From assembly GCA_963969395.1 (NCBI GenBank), contig OZ017795.1, forward strand, positions 11,470,001 to 11,534,000: a stretch of 64,000 nucleotides of DNA, in the 5' to 3' direction. Position numbers and translations under genes: made by a program. The notes under the pieces are model-generated. The model saw only the letters and a program-made list of their open reading frames with translations. It did not search any database and had not been told where the DNA came from. Source of the stretch: Pseudoscleropodium purum. Taxonomy: Eukaryota; Streptophyta; Bryopsida; Hypnales; Brachytheciaceae. Positions 10,170-22,393 of the stretch are shown here, in pieces (position 1 is the first letter of the stretch; each line of letters begins with the position of its first letter).

Positions 10170-13100
10170 TTTGTAAACCAATGATTGATCTACACGGTAA
10201 TGAAAAGGGATGATTTCCAAGGTCAACCGTTGTCCTTTAAGGATGAAAAAAAATCAAGTTGGGTACTTTGGTAAGAAGTCCTTGACCTTAAAGCGCTCCA
10301 ATGTTGTCTAATTTCTAGACAATGAATAGATTTAGATTCTTGTTTCTTTTCCATTGGTGCTTGGATGAAAGTCATCCTAATTTATCGAGATGCTTTATCA
10401 AGTTCTTTTCCTATCTAATGGTTGGATTTGGTGTTACTAAAGTACATCATTTTTTTTAAATTACAAATGTAGAAGTATGTGAAATGGTTGACGAAGCCAA
10501 AATTGCATTGTCTCCAGTTCAAAATTGAATTTGCAAAAATGAGGTCATAAATTTAAAGAACACAAAAATTTCACAAAATCACTATGTGAAGAGAACCTCA
10601 TTTCAAATCCATTCCAATAAGTTTTACTCGAAAAAATGATACTACCTCCATCCCCAAATGATCTTTATATTAGACAAAATGTTCAGGATTAAGGCTGAAA
10701 ATAACATTTTAAAACCCATTTTGCACTCTAAATAGAGTTTGATGCATTCTCATTGTCCTACAAACTTTGAGTTTCGAAGCCCTTCTCAAAGTATAGTTTT
10801 GGAGTATTGAAAAGTAGAATTTTGGGGGGCATTTTCAAAGAGCACTAGTGGACACTTAATTGTTGAATATGTGGTCAATATTTTGTGGGCACTTAGTTTA
10901 AGCCTAAGACCATGTATGAAACTATTTTCTATCTTCTAAAGCTTCATCTCCTTCAATCAAGCAATACTCAAAAAGATGCAAAAAATAAAAACAAGCAATA
11001 TTGATGAATTCTTTTAGTCATTTCATCTATCTTTTGATTGATGATTGTGCAAATAGAATAGAAATTATAATTCAGAGTTGTTCTATTAGTTCTAAATAGC
11101 AATCAAAAACCAAATTTGACCAATTCACAATATACAAAGTGCAATAAGAAGATCATTTTTGGGACCAAAAATTAAGGCCCATAGGAAGATCATTACAGAT
11201 AGTTTTGAATGTTAACTATTGAAAACTTTTTTTTATCATTGAAAAAGATTAATTTTTTAATTTTTGAGAGTTTTTCAAAGACATATATGTACCATTAGTG
11301 GAAGAGTAACACTAACTAATTTTACTTCCAATTTCCCAATTGTGAACAAAGTTTGTCAATTTCACTTGATTTGAGATTAAATAATTGTACTTATCCATTT
11401 GTTTTGAAAATGGTCCCAAAGAAAAGTGTAAAATAATTTCATGATTTTCATCATTGAAAATTTAAACTTGCAAATGTTGATTTGGAGTTATTTGGAATTT
11501 ACACTTATAAAAAAAATTGCATTTCAACAATTGCAAGGTGAATTGTGTAATGAGTTTGATAGCTTTTCATTTTAACTTAAATTTTTTGAAAGTGCATTTT
11601 AGTGTACTAATATATTTCTTAGTTATTCATGTCACCTCCAATCCCCAAAACTCTTGTGCACAATTTTTTCAAACATTGTGGGGAGGACAACATACTAAAA
11701 ATAGTTGACATATATACATTCTTTTGTTATATAATCTCAAAAATCCTATGCCATTTCACACTCATTAGAAGATTTTTGGGGCCTTTGGATGCATGTGAGT
11801 TATCACAACCTACAAACGTAAGAAACAGGTTCGGTGTAGCAGTCTGACATGGCCGAGCCCCTGCCATGTCATTGACCAAAAAAATTAATTAATTAATTTT
11901 TTTGCATTTGGAGACTAAAATTTTATTTTATTTATGAAAAAAAAAATTCTGACAGCGGGCCGTTCTCCTTGCTGTGGGGAACAACTATGAGAGAACAGGC
12001 CCAAAACAGGCTTCTGGACCCCCCAAAACTCTTCTAATGCAAAATTGGTATGCGTACTAATCAACAAGCTCTTTAAACATCTATACAGTTAAAATTTGGA
12101 ATTTTTTTGCTATGATAGGGATAACTATAAGCCCATGTTCATTTTTTTTAAGAAAAATATACTTTAAAAGACTTAGGCACTTAGGGATTAAAAACCATCC
12201 CTTTAATCATGCATACTTAATCAATGAAAGTCATAGATATTTTAAGGAATATATCACTTATTCCTAGAGATGGATTTAGATCCAAGATTGTTTGTGGACC
12301 TCTCGCCTTTAATCCCTACAAGACTAAACTTTAAAACTTTGAACAATGGATGAAAAAACCCATCTCAAATACATGAAAATTTATATTTTCATTAACCAAT
12401 TCTTTTGAGGATTTTTGTATTAGTTTTTTAATATTTGTACAATATACACTCTAAAGACTTTGCTATGCAAACATTGTATTATTCAATAGGTATAGGTAGG
12501 TTTGGCATCAAAAAATGACTTTTCAAAAATTACTCAAATAGAAAGGTAAAATTAAAACTTTCAAAAATCACTATGATTAGAATTTAGAATATGACATTTT
12601 GAACTTCAAGGAAAAAAAAATCTTATAAAAATGACAAATATTCAATATACAACCAATTTTAGAATTAATTTTTAATTTTTGGCTTCAAATTTTATTATAA
12701 ATTATTGGTTAGTATATTAATTGATCTAATTAGATGGATCTGATTTATGAATTGTACTTTACAACTATTGGTTGAAAGTCATCATTAAATTATTATTCTA
12801 AGTTGCATTTTATAACACCTCTTCATAATTTGGAAATCTAAATTATCCTTGAATCTTTAAGGTGTTAGTCTAATAAGAAAAAAAGGTCTCAAATTGTTTT
12901 GATTTGAGCTAATGTGCATGGATAGACTCAAATTTACAATTATAGATTGTTTATGGCGTGTAGAAAAATGAAAATTACAAATTTAAAAATAATAATTATG
13001 AATTCAAAGAGATTTCTAAATTTTGTGAATTATTGAATTTGAGGCTTGAAGAAACCTTGAAGTGTTTGAAAAATGTGTGTTTGAAGTGCCTTCAAAAAAT

Positions 13101-15100
13101 CCAAAACAATTCACTAAAGGTTCTATTGCTTTACAACCATATAGCAAAGTTGTGGACATTTTTACAAGCATAATTTAAGGTCATATTGATAACACTTCAT
13201 CAGAAGACTATTAGATATAAAGGGTGGTAGAAAAAATCATGTTCATTTACTTTAATTGCATTTTGCAAGCAACAACAATAACTTATACTAATAGGAGACC
13301 ATACGAATTTGCAAGGCAATAATATGGATTCATAATATTTTAGATAAAATCTCTCTAATTGTCTATACTATTTTTATACTGTATTAAAAACTTTAAAAAA
13401 TTGTTGTTTGATCCTTTATTTATCTATCATCACCTACCTTCATCTAAGTTCATCCAAATGTTACTACTAACAAAATCATATTCTTCTAACATGATCCAAT
13501 TTAGTGTGAAGGTCAAATTTAGGCTTTAAGAATCCGTTTTTGTTGGCCAATAGGAGGTTTAGCAATTGGAAAGGTCTGGAAGTTGGATCGAAACTCCATT
13601 AATGCTAGGACCTTCATTTGGTTTCTATTGGTCTTGGTCTTCAATCTCCAATTCCCTAAAAATTAGCATGACATTTTAGGCACATTTTAGTGAAATTACT
13701 ATGGAAATCACTATGACGTGGGCATATTTTTTATTATAGGAATCACCAAGATTTTGCCTTCAAAAGTGCAATAATCATCAAAAGGGCAAGAGTCACAAAT
13801 TCTAAAGAACTGTAGCCTAAAAGGAGTCCTTGTACTAATATTGAATCTCTGCAATGAACACTCTAGGACCTCTATAATTTAAATACCACCTTTGCTACAA
13901 AAACCAAACTGAAAGTTTCTTTTCGTCATACTACATTGGAATTGGATGAAGAGGAAGCTTGAAATGAAAGTGATTAATTTACTATAATAATTTGGTTAAA
14001 TTTTTAATATTAGTATATACGAAATATAAACATTTTGAAACATTGTTTGGCAATTTGATTAAAGGTTTGATTTTGAATTGACTCTCTCATTAACTACAAG
14101 TTTTGGTTTGGCAAAGAAGGTGCTAAAAAAGCCAAGTTTATTTGAATACTATTTACACTCAATCATGAGTAAGTTGGTTTCCAAAGATAACATCTATTAT
14201 CTCTGCATTTTAAGTATTGACTCTTGAACATGGCCAAATCAACATGCCATAATTTCATATCTATATTTTTTGCAAGCCTTCTAACTTCTTGTTCCACACT
14301 CTTACACACCACATATATTTTTTTAAACACTAGAGTTTATCCAATTACACGTGGTACAAAGGAAAAAACAGACTAAAGTCAAATTTGGCATGATTGTCTA
14401 TACTCACATAGTAGGATTGGAGTGTTTGGAGAAATGTTTGGAAGGTCCCCAAGCACTTATTTGAACTACAATTTTCAAGCCACCCTCTACATTTGTGCCC
14501 CCCTCCTACATATCAATTCATATTGCACATTTCAAACTTTTAAATGTACTCTACAAATATATAAGGTGGCTACAAAATAACACAAATAGTCGCCATTCCA
14601 TTCCCATTTCATGTTTGAATTTTATCACATGCTACACAATTGTCACATGGCACAAATAGGGTTCTCTCTAGTTGGACTACCTCCAACCACCCTCTTCATT
14701 CACATTGGTCAAAAGACGGTTACCTATTCTTCCTTTTTCTTTTTTCTTTTTTGATAAAAAAGACCATTTTTATCTAAAAGGTAGTCTCCTTTCTTTTCCC
14801 CTGTTTTGTAAATTTAAATTCCGCTACGATTGGGGGTAGAAAGTGTCAAAATAACAACCTTCCCTTTCTCTTTCAATGATGGAGAATCCAAGGAGCAAGG
14901 TGGTGGCGGCTGAGGCTGTGTATTCTATCTTTTGCAATGAAATTTCGTTTCGTTTGTTTTAAGAAAAAAGATTGAAAAAATTGGAAAAGAGTTGTCGGTA
15001 TTCATCAAGCTCTGGAGAATAATTATGAGATCATTTTTATTTTATTTTATTTTATTTTATTTTATTTTCCTTTCCCTTTTTGTTTCCCCAAACCTGACTA
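10170..15100. other. AT-rich intergenic region
   Basis: No exon-like stretch was found. The segment around 12,360-12,600 is a diverged relative of 41,220-41,660; both contain the 'tcactatgattagratttaaat' type motif in the same order as other shared words. A (TTTTA)n microsatellite occupies about 15,030-15,068. Confidence 0.6.
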
Positions 15101-15109
15101 ACCTGATAA

Positions 15110-15360
15110 CGTAGTGAGAAATCAGACAAAGTGGGTGCAGCAGCCCTTGCAGCCAGCCCAACGAGTAGCTGTCCGCCAGCGAGGCATACCAAACTTGGAG
15201 TGCGGAAGAAGTCTGTGACGTCATCCAGACTGTCGTGTTCCGCGGTTATGACGCCACGAAGCCCCCCTTAATAAATCACAAGCTGGCATTGGCTGCCCCC
15301 TCTCTTGACTCCTATTGCAACATTCTTCCGCTTTGACTCTCCGTCCAATCGTGGCGCGTG
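15110..15360. other. Small GC-rich island, identity unknown
   Basis: A 250-bp GC-rich block interrupts AT-rich DNA. It has CpG-containing words such as 'ccgccagcgaggc' and 'tgacgtcatcc' (a TGACGTCA palindrome, the bZIP/CRE-type core). It resembles a plant promoter or first-exon region, but I found no coding exon attached to it. Confidence 0.3.
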
Positions 15361-15548
15361 CATTATCTGGGCCCCTATTTTTATACATTTTTCCTAAATA
15401 TTCTAAACATTGATGGAAGTTTGTTGTGGGTTTCAAATTTTTATTTATTTACTTATTTATTAATTGGAATCATTCAGTTCACGTTCAGTTGTCGCAGGTA
15501 TTGCATAGAATTGGGTTTTTTTTGCCCTCGAAAAGGAGACCCTTACAG

Positions 15549-16076
15549 TGAACAAAATTATCTTCTATAAGGCCTCAGCCAATCCCAATCCGGTGGAATC
15601 TACAGTTGTTCAACTAGCCTAATGGGAAGATAGTTTTGCTTTGCCCCTGTGTTATATCCTTAGGAAAAACATAGGAACTTTTTATTTGCTAATAGTAATT
15701 TTTTTTTTTGCAAATTTTGAATTCATATTTGCAATTACAGGCCCTCAATGAATCATCCAAGTTGTTAACAATAAAATTAATACATTACAAAATAGGGGGT
15801 AGAACCTTCTATTTTTTTTTACATTCAACCTTAGCAGAACCTCCACATCAGGCTTGTTGTAGTACAATAGACTTGACCCCTTAGTCCTTGATGACTCTTA
15901 AGGTGAACTAAAATTATCTTCTATGACTCCACATCTAATTGGCCAATCCTTGAAGATCCCTTTAATGAACAAAATTATCTTCTATGACTCCTCACCTAAT
16001 TGGCTAATCCTTGAAGACCCCTTCAGTAAATAAAATTATCTTCTATGACTCCTCAGTCAACCCCAATCCGTGAAGT
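15549..16076. repeat. ~62-bp tandem repeats with one displaced copy
   Basis: Copies begin at about 15,905, 15,967 and 16,027, each with 'aaaattatcttctatgactc' followed by a 'taattggccaatccttgaag' type segment. A fourth, more diverged copy lies upstream at about 15,550. No coding function is visible. Confidence 0.75.
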
Positions 16077-16509
16077 TATAGAGAAGTCCTTTCCGGGGAT
16101 CTAGCAATGCATGTTACCTTCGTCGAATGGGGGAGGACAATTTAGGGATGACCATTGTCCAGTTGTACAATGTTATGAGTGAGTAGCTGCTTAATTTTTG
16201 GGGGGGCAAAATATTACCCCAAATCAATCTGGTCAAAAGGTCAACGACATGAGTACAAGAATTTCAAGTTCTTTTGGGACAATTTTTTTTAAGAATCAAT
16301 TTTGTACTATGCAATAGTATATTATCACAACCTATAGCTATAGGACAAGGTCAGCACATAGATGTGAAATAATTAGAAGTTCCAAAAGTAGATTCACCAC
16401 TTTTAAATAGAACTTCTCAAACAATATTATTAAATTCAGAAGAATGATATACATTCAACATCTATTTCGCAGAGCTTTAAAGAACGCTAGTATGAGATGC
16501 TTGGAGCTA

Positions 16510-17195
16510 GAATGATAATCTCTTTATACAAGTGGGGTGGTAGAAGGTAAAACAACCCATGTGGGATATGTAAATTAGGATTAGTAGGAGCTCAACAACT
16601 CATAGTCATAGTTAAGTCAAAAGCAAGAATTGTATTTTAAACTGAATTTCAGACCTCATTTGAGAAATATGTAATAACTTTTTAAGAATTTTTTTGAATT
16701 AAGTTAATGTGGAAAATCAAGCTAACTTTCATCTTTAAGAATCCGTTTGAGATTTCGAGTTTTCAATCAAAAGTTATAAAAAAAGTTTAGAAACTTGTTG
16801 AAAGGACATTTTGGGGACATTTTCAAACATCCTCTTTGAATTTTGTTCATAACTTATTTTTGGAAGCTCAAAATCACAAATGGTTTTTTGAATATGAAAT
16901 TTAGTTTGATTTTCCAACTTTTTTAATTTGAAGTTTTTTGAAAAAATTATTCTACTATACCAAAATGGGGTCTAAAATTCTATTTTGAACACAATTCCTA
17001 TGTTTTGACAATGAGTGGTCAAGCTCTTATCTTTAAATGATCTTGTACCTTTTAAAGACTCATGATGGACAATCGATTTTAGTATAAAATTGACCTCTCT
17101 TAACATTTTTTTTCCATTGAATGTCAATGAAGTGATTCCTTCAATTGTCATCAAAAAATTCTTAAAGGTAGGTGGTTAAATGATAGATTCGTAAC
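16510..17195 (+). repeat. Long palindromic repeat, family copy B
   Basis: It has the same order of segments as copy A: 'ggggtggtagaaggtaaaac', then 'agcaagaattgta', 'cagacctcatttga', a central foldback, 'ggtctaaaattctattttga' and 'atgttttgacaatgagtg'. It is diverged from copy A throughout, so the family is not recent. Confidence 0.7.
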
Positions 17196-17199
17196 AATA

Positions 17200-19130
17200 G
17201 TATTGAATACCTATGATTATACTGAACTTTGAACTTCTTTTTGGCTTTATTTTGGACTCTTGGGCTATTACTAGACATTTTTTTTAACAACTAGGTCATT
17301 GATTCTTGTTCACTTTGGCCATCTCTCTTGTTCATTTTATTTTGATTTTCTTTAAAATAATTTGTACTGCTCCTTCTCTCCAACTAAAGTAGTATCATTT
17401 GCATACTATAATTTGCAACTCTATGTAGTATACTAGCATAGATTATCATAGCGTATCTTTAGTTTATTATTAGAGTCTATAGTTGTTTTGAAATATGTTC
17501 TACAACTTAGAATGCAACAATTTTTGTACCATTTGATGTAATATAAGCTAGATTTAAAAGATTTGTTCAATTTGCATACAATTCTAGGTTTGAAAGGATT
17601 TATATGTGTTGCATAATTCTTAGTCGCAAGGGCGTTATCCAACATAAATTGTAAGAAAGAAATCCTTTGACATATGAAGAAAGTGGATGAAAAATGCGTA
17701 ATGCCTAATTACTCAAACAAAATCATGTATTTATTAATTTATGCTTGAATACACCAAAAAATGATCTTTGTAAGGCAAAAATGGATTGTTTCTATGGTGT
17801 GGTATGCAATTTCTTCAAAATACTATTTTTTTTTTTACAAATAGTACATAGGTAGAATAAGTAATGGAGATTCATTTTTGCTTTTGCATACTAGGAGACT
17901 TGTGATTGGTTGGATATTAGTATAGCAAAATATGTAGTTGGTGTAAATAAGTAATTTTTTTTTATCAAGTGGTCTGATGATTGAATATAATGAAGTTTCA
18001 CTAGATAGGTGGAAATGCTATTAGAGCTATAGGAAGAAAAGAGATGATGCAAACACTATTTGAGACTTCATGTCACTATTCTCATATCTAAATGATTATA
18101 GTTATTTTAGAAACAAGAAGTATATTTTTTTGAATGATAGGTCCAAGGTGCAAACATTAAATATGATTTAATATTTTTTTTGATGTTTGTTGTTTGTTGG
18201 TATTTAACACTTTAAGGAATATGGTGTAGTCATGATTTTCAAAATTTTCAAGATGTATTTTTAAAATGCAACTTAGAATAATAATTGAATATGGATTTCC
18301 AAACAAAAGTTGTAGAATATGATCTAGCATTGATTTAATCAATAAATTTTGAATTCCAAAATCCAAAATCCCTTCTAAAATTTATTGTAGATTGAGTACA
18401 TGTTATCTTCAAAAGTATTCTTTTCCATTTCGTTAAAATGTTGAGTTCAAATTATGGATATTTTTTAAGATTTTTCATTTATTTCTTCATTTAAGTTCTT
18501 TTTCAAAGGTTGTCTTTTGAACCCCCAAAATAAAACTTTTTGAGGTGGAACATCATTATATTCTTTGAATTGTAGAATATTTGAGTATAAAGTCTTGAAA
18601 ATTTAAATTGTGTAAATGTAAAAGAATTAACACGAGAATCCATAAACATTTGGGTAGATGAAAAAAGTAAAGGTTTCATATGGTTTAGAGATGTTTTAGA
18701 TCATCCATTGTTTGAAATTTGAACACCTCTTTCTTGAGGGGTGGGATTTACATATGATTTTTCATATTATTTCACATGTATGTGTTAAAAAGCATGAATT
18801 AAACTCAAAATTTTGTTGGCTACTTGATATTAAAACCTCAAGTGTTGTCAAAAGATAAGTGGAAGAATTGACATTGTAAGAAAATGATCTAATCAAAATG
18901 GCAGTAAGTCATACTTTTTGAAACATTTTACCTGTAGGGTATGGTCAACAAAAAATAATTATTTTTAAGATAACCCCAAAAAATGAATAAGAAAAATTTT
19001 CAACTTCAATGAGAATTAAATGATCAAGTTGTTGTAAAAACCCAATGATGTCCAAAGTAAAGTCCAAAGACCATCTATTATAAAAAAAAAATTTATGACA
19101 AAGAGAAGGAATTCCTTCATTGGTATTTAT
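17200..19130. other. AT-rich intergenic region, nothing recognised
   Basis: Only short chance frames are present on either strand. I see no splice-site pairs, RNA gene or terminal inverted repeats. Confidence 0.5.
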
Positions 19131-19134
19131 TGAG

Positions 19135-19760
19135 AATGGATGGAGAGAGGTTGTTTTCATAATGAAATCTATAGTCCATTATGAAATCCATAGTCCATCA
19201 TGAATTGAATCTTAAAGGTTATAGGTTAATTTGAAAATGAGAGCTTAATTGCTCATTGTCAAAATGTAAGAATTGTGTTCAAAGTAGAATTCTAAACCTC
19301 ATTTTGGTATAATAAAATAGCTTATTTAAAAAAAAATTGAATTCAAAAAAGTTGAGAAATCAAGTTAAGTTCATCTTTAAAAAACCATTTGTGATTTGGA
19401 ATCCTCCTCCGAAGTTATGGATACAGTTTGAAGAGGATGTTTAAATATGTCAAAGAAAATGTCTCTTCCAACCCTTCTTTAAAGTTTATCCATAACTTTT
19501 GATTGGAGGCTTGAAATCTTAAAAAAATTTGTGAAGGTGAAATTTATCTTGATTTTCCACATTATCTTAGTTCAAAGTTTTCTAGAAAAAGTTATTCAAT
19601 ACTACAAAAGTTACTCAACAGTACCTAAATGAGGTCTAAAATTTTACTTTGAATACAATTCTTGCTTTTGACTTGACTATGGGTGGTTGAACTACTACTA
19701 ATTTTAATTTATATATTTCACTTGGGTTGTTTGACCTCCTCCACCCTACTTAAGTAAAAG
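19135..19760 (-). repeat. Long palindromic repeat, family copy C, inverted
   Basis: This copy matches A and B in the opposite orientation. The right-hand outer arm of A reappears at 19,190-19,300 as its complement, and the left-hand outer arm of A reappears at about 19,660-19,760. The palindromic centre is retained. Confidence 0.65.
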
Positions 19761-20288
19761 CCATTACATGTTTTTTGGGGTTTTGGAGTGCCGTTTTAGA
19801 CTTGTTCTTGACATTGTTTCCATGATAGTCCAAGAATGACGGCTATTAGATTTTTAATTTTTTTAATTAAAAAATTAAATTAAAAGAAAGTTGAAAAAAT
19901 AAATATCCAAAAATTATAGTTGATGTACACGAATAGATTGTAGATTCTAAATATTTGGGTAAATGTACACCACCACTAATAAAGCAAGTCGTAGGGACTT
20001 TTTAGAATGGCAATTGCTAAAGAATAGTTACAAATGTTGCGACAATTTTACGACTAGCGTACATTATTATTTTTGGATAAAAAATATTGACCATTGGTTA
20101 CCAACATTTTAGCACGAGGGGCTTCCGAAAGTACATGTTGCATAACTAGGTGACTGTCCCATGCCATCTCCGTGGGACCACCTCAAAATCTAAGCTTATT
20201 CACTTTTTGTTGGCAATGTAGGAAAAAAAAGTAAGCTCCACGTCATTTGACCATCTTTAAAGGGCCCCACTGCCCACTTCCTTGCCAC

Positions 20289-20295
20289 TATAAAT
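20289..20295 (+). promoter_or_regulatory. TATA box candidate of the PRT6-like gene
   Basis: TATAAAT lies at the point where AT-rich repeats give way to the GC-richer leader of the large gene. A start about 30 bp downstream would give a leader of roughly 1.8 kb before the ATG at 22170, probably shortened by one or more leader introns that I could not define. Confidence 0.45.
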
Positions 20296-20329
20296 TCAGT
20301 CTTGAATAAGTCCGCCGTTTCAACCAATC

Positions 20330-22169
20330 ATTCCGTTTCCAAATAATTTTCTGTGCCCTCACTACTACTGGAACCGCCCCTCCGCTACGCTACTGCTTGG
20401 CAACTGACTAGGTAACTTACTAGGTGACTTACCAGGAAACTACTATTTTACGCACACTATTCTTGTCCAGCAGGCGCACGGCAGGCAGAGCCTTCTTCTC
20501 CTTCCTCGTCAAATGTGAACACTACCGACCACTGACACGTCATATGAAGACTTGGCAGTTCTTCATTCGATGAAACCCCTTGCCATATCCGCACTGGCTG
20601 TTACTATTCGTAAAAACCCCAAAATTACTAGTAGTTAAGTTAGTAAACTCCCGTGTTGCCGGACAGGGCGGGCCGCGGGCTTCTATGCTTTCCCTAAAGC
20701 TGCAGCAATTTGATGAGTGCTTCCGGAGCACCGGAGCTTTGGCCCGCCCTTGCAATTCCACTTTGTCTTTGCACACGGACGGCTCGACTGGCTACAGTGA
20801 GATTTTTACTGCAGGTTCGCATTTTAATGTGTTTTAATGTAATTGACGGTAAACTTTCAATTCGTGCGCGCGCTTCTTCGCCGAACGGCCCGAATGTTCC
20901 TGAACAATTAGCACAGGTCGGGCGGGTTTCCAATTTTGGTGATCGCGTAACGTAATTTCAACTCCTGCAACCGACATTCTGTGAGGTTTGAAATTTAGTT
21001 GAGAAATGTTCCGTGGACGGACGGAGGTGGTGGTGATTTCCTTAGATTTCTTTGGTCAATTGTGGAGTAACGCCTCTAAGATACGCCTCGTTTACGCTCT
21101 ACGAATGCGTTACGAGTAATGTCTGTAAATATTTTGCGCTGAAATTATGGTAGTCGACTGTACATGCTCCGCGACTTTTGCTGTTTACCGACTGGTGCCG
21201 TTGGTGTTGTATGACTTGCAGACACTCCTGGCCCCGGGAATTGATGAAATTCATGGAATTTTACGCTTGGGAGAGGGTGGTTGCTAGGTGATGTAGGGCG
21301 CCGTGTTCTCTTGAGCTAGTGCTGGTACGACGTACCTTGTTGATAGAGACAGGAAATTGCATGCGTAGGGCATGTGCAGAGCGTGTTTTTGGACTGGCTC
21401 TGAGGAATGTAAGCCGGCCTCAGGAAGGCGGCCTGGTGTTTTGAGGTAGTGGCAGTCTGAATCCTGGGAGAGGGGGAGTCGTCGTTGAATGTCAGGGCTA
21501 GTAGGGGAAGAGGCTTCAGGGCTGGAAACGTGAAAGGATGAAAAAGCTGTCGGTATTGATGATAGGATTGCCTTAAAGACGGCCAGTCTTGGAATTTGAT
21601 GGAGACCGAGGTTTCGCGGAGGATTTAGCAGGTGAAGCACTTTGTGGGGGGGATGTTAGCGGTGACCTAATTTTGCAATTTTGCAATCGAAGTTTTGTGG
21701 TCACGGGAACCGAGGCGTGCAGTTAGTCGTCTTTGTTGTGTGAGCCGACTTGGAGCGATTGGATCGGTACTCGTGGAGAATTTTCGATGCGGCAGCCGTG
21801 ACAAGGATTTTGCTCATGGCTGTAAGCAGAGACTTGTGGGAGGATATGTATGGCAGTAGGGCTCGACGGTATTTGGAAGAGGAGATGCTGGTTCAATCTG
21901 GAGTGTCATGTTGCTGGTTTAGTATCGCGCATTGTCGATCATACTTGTCCTCAAGCTCGTCACCGCCGCCTTGAAGCTCGTTCTTCCCCGGTCCTTCCCT
22001 GGCATGATTTTCGCCTCGTCGTTACTGGGTGAAGTTCGCCCGTTTAGATGCAATTCTCATGAATCCGTGAGAAATTTGCAAATACTGTTCAATTTGGAGG
22101 GTTTAGGTTACTCTTAAGAGTATTTCTTTCTCGTTCTCTCTTTCTCTATCTCTATGCGTGGTGCTGGAA
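20330..22169 (+). other. 5' leader region of the PRT6-like gene
   Basis: The GC-richer DNA between the TATA-like element and the start codon has no long coding frame linked to the gene. Many short upstream ATGs occur, so much of it is likely to be removed as leader introns. An in-frame stop at 22104 rules out an extension of the protein into the directly adjoining sequence. Confidence 0.5.
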
Positions 22170-22393
22170 ATGGTCGGTGCGATGTACGACAAGAGCTTCT
22201 TCCCGTGGTCTCCATGGTTAACCCCAGAAAAAGCAAGGGAGGAGCTGAATACGCTCGAGCAGCGAATGTCTCCTTCCAACGTTTCATTTCTTCAGTACCT
22301 GGAGGCGTTACATGCCAATGGGCAAGCTCAATGCACCACTGTGTGGACAAAGGGAACCGTGGCTTACCGATGCCGGACTTGTCAAGTCAATGA
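22154..22393 (+). promoter_or_regulatory. Upstream ORF overlapping the PRT6-like start codon
   Basis: An ATG lies 16 nt before the main ATG in another frame and stays open for 79 codons across the first coding exon. Its context is weak (T at -3, C at +4). The main ATG has G at -3 and G at +4. Leaky scanning would allow both to be used, so this could damp translation. Confidence 0.4.

Noticed and set aside
20580..20955. Several overlapping frames of about 80 codons on both strands
   Set aside because: They sit in the leader region of the large gene, where GC-rich sequence leaves many frames open. None shows a protein family signature or phase-compatible partners.
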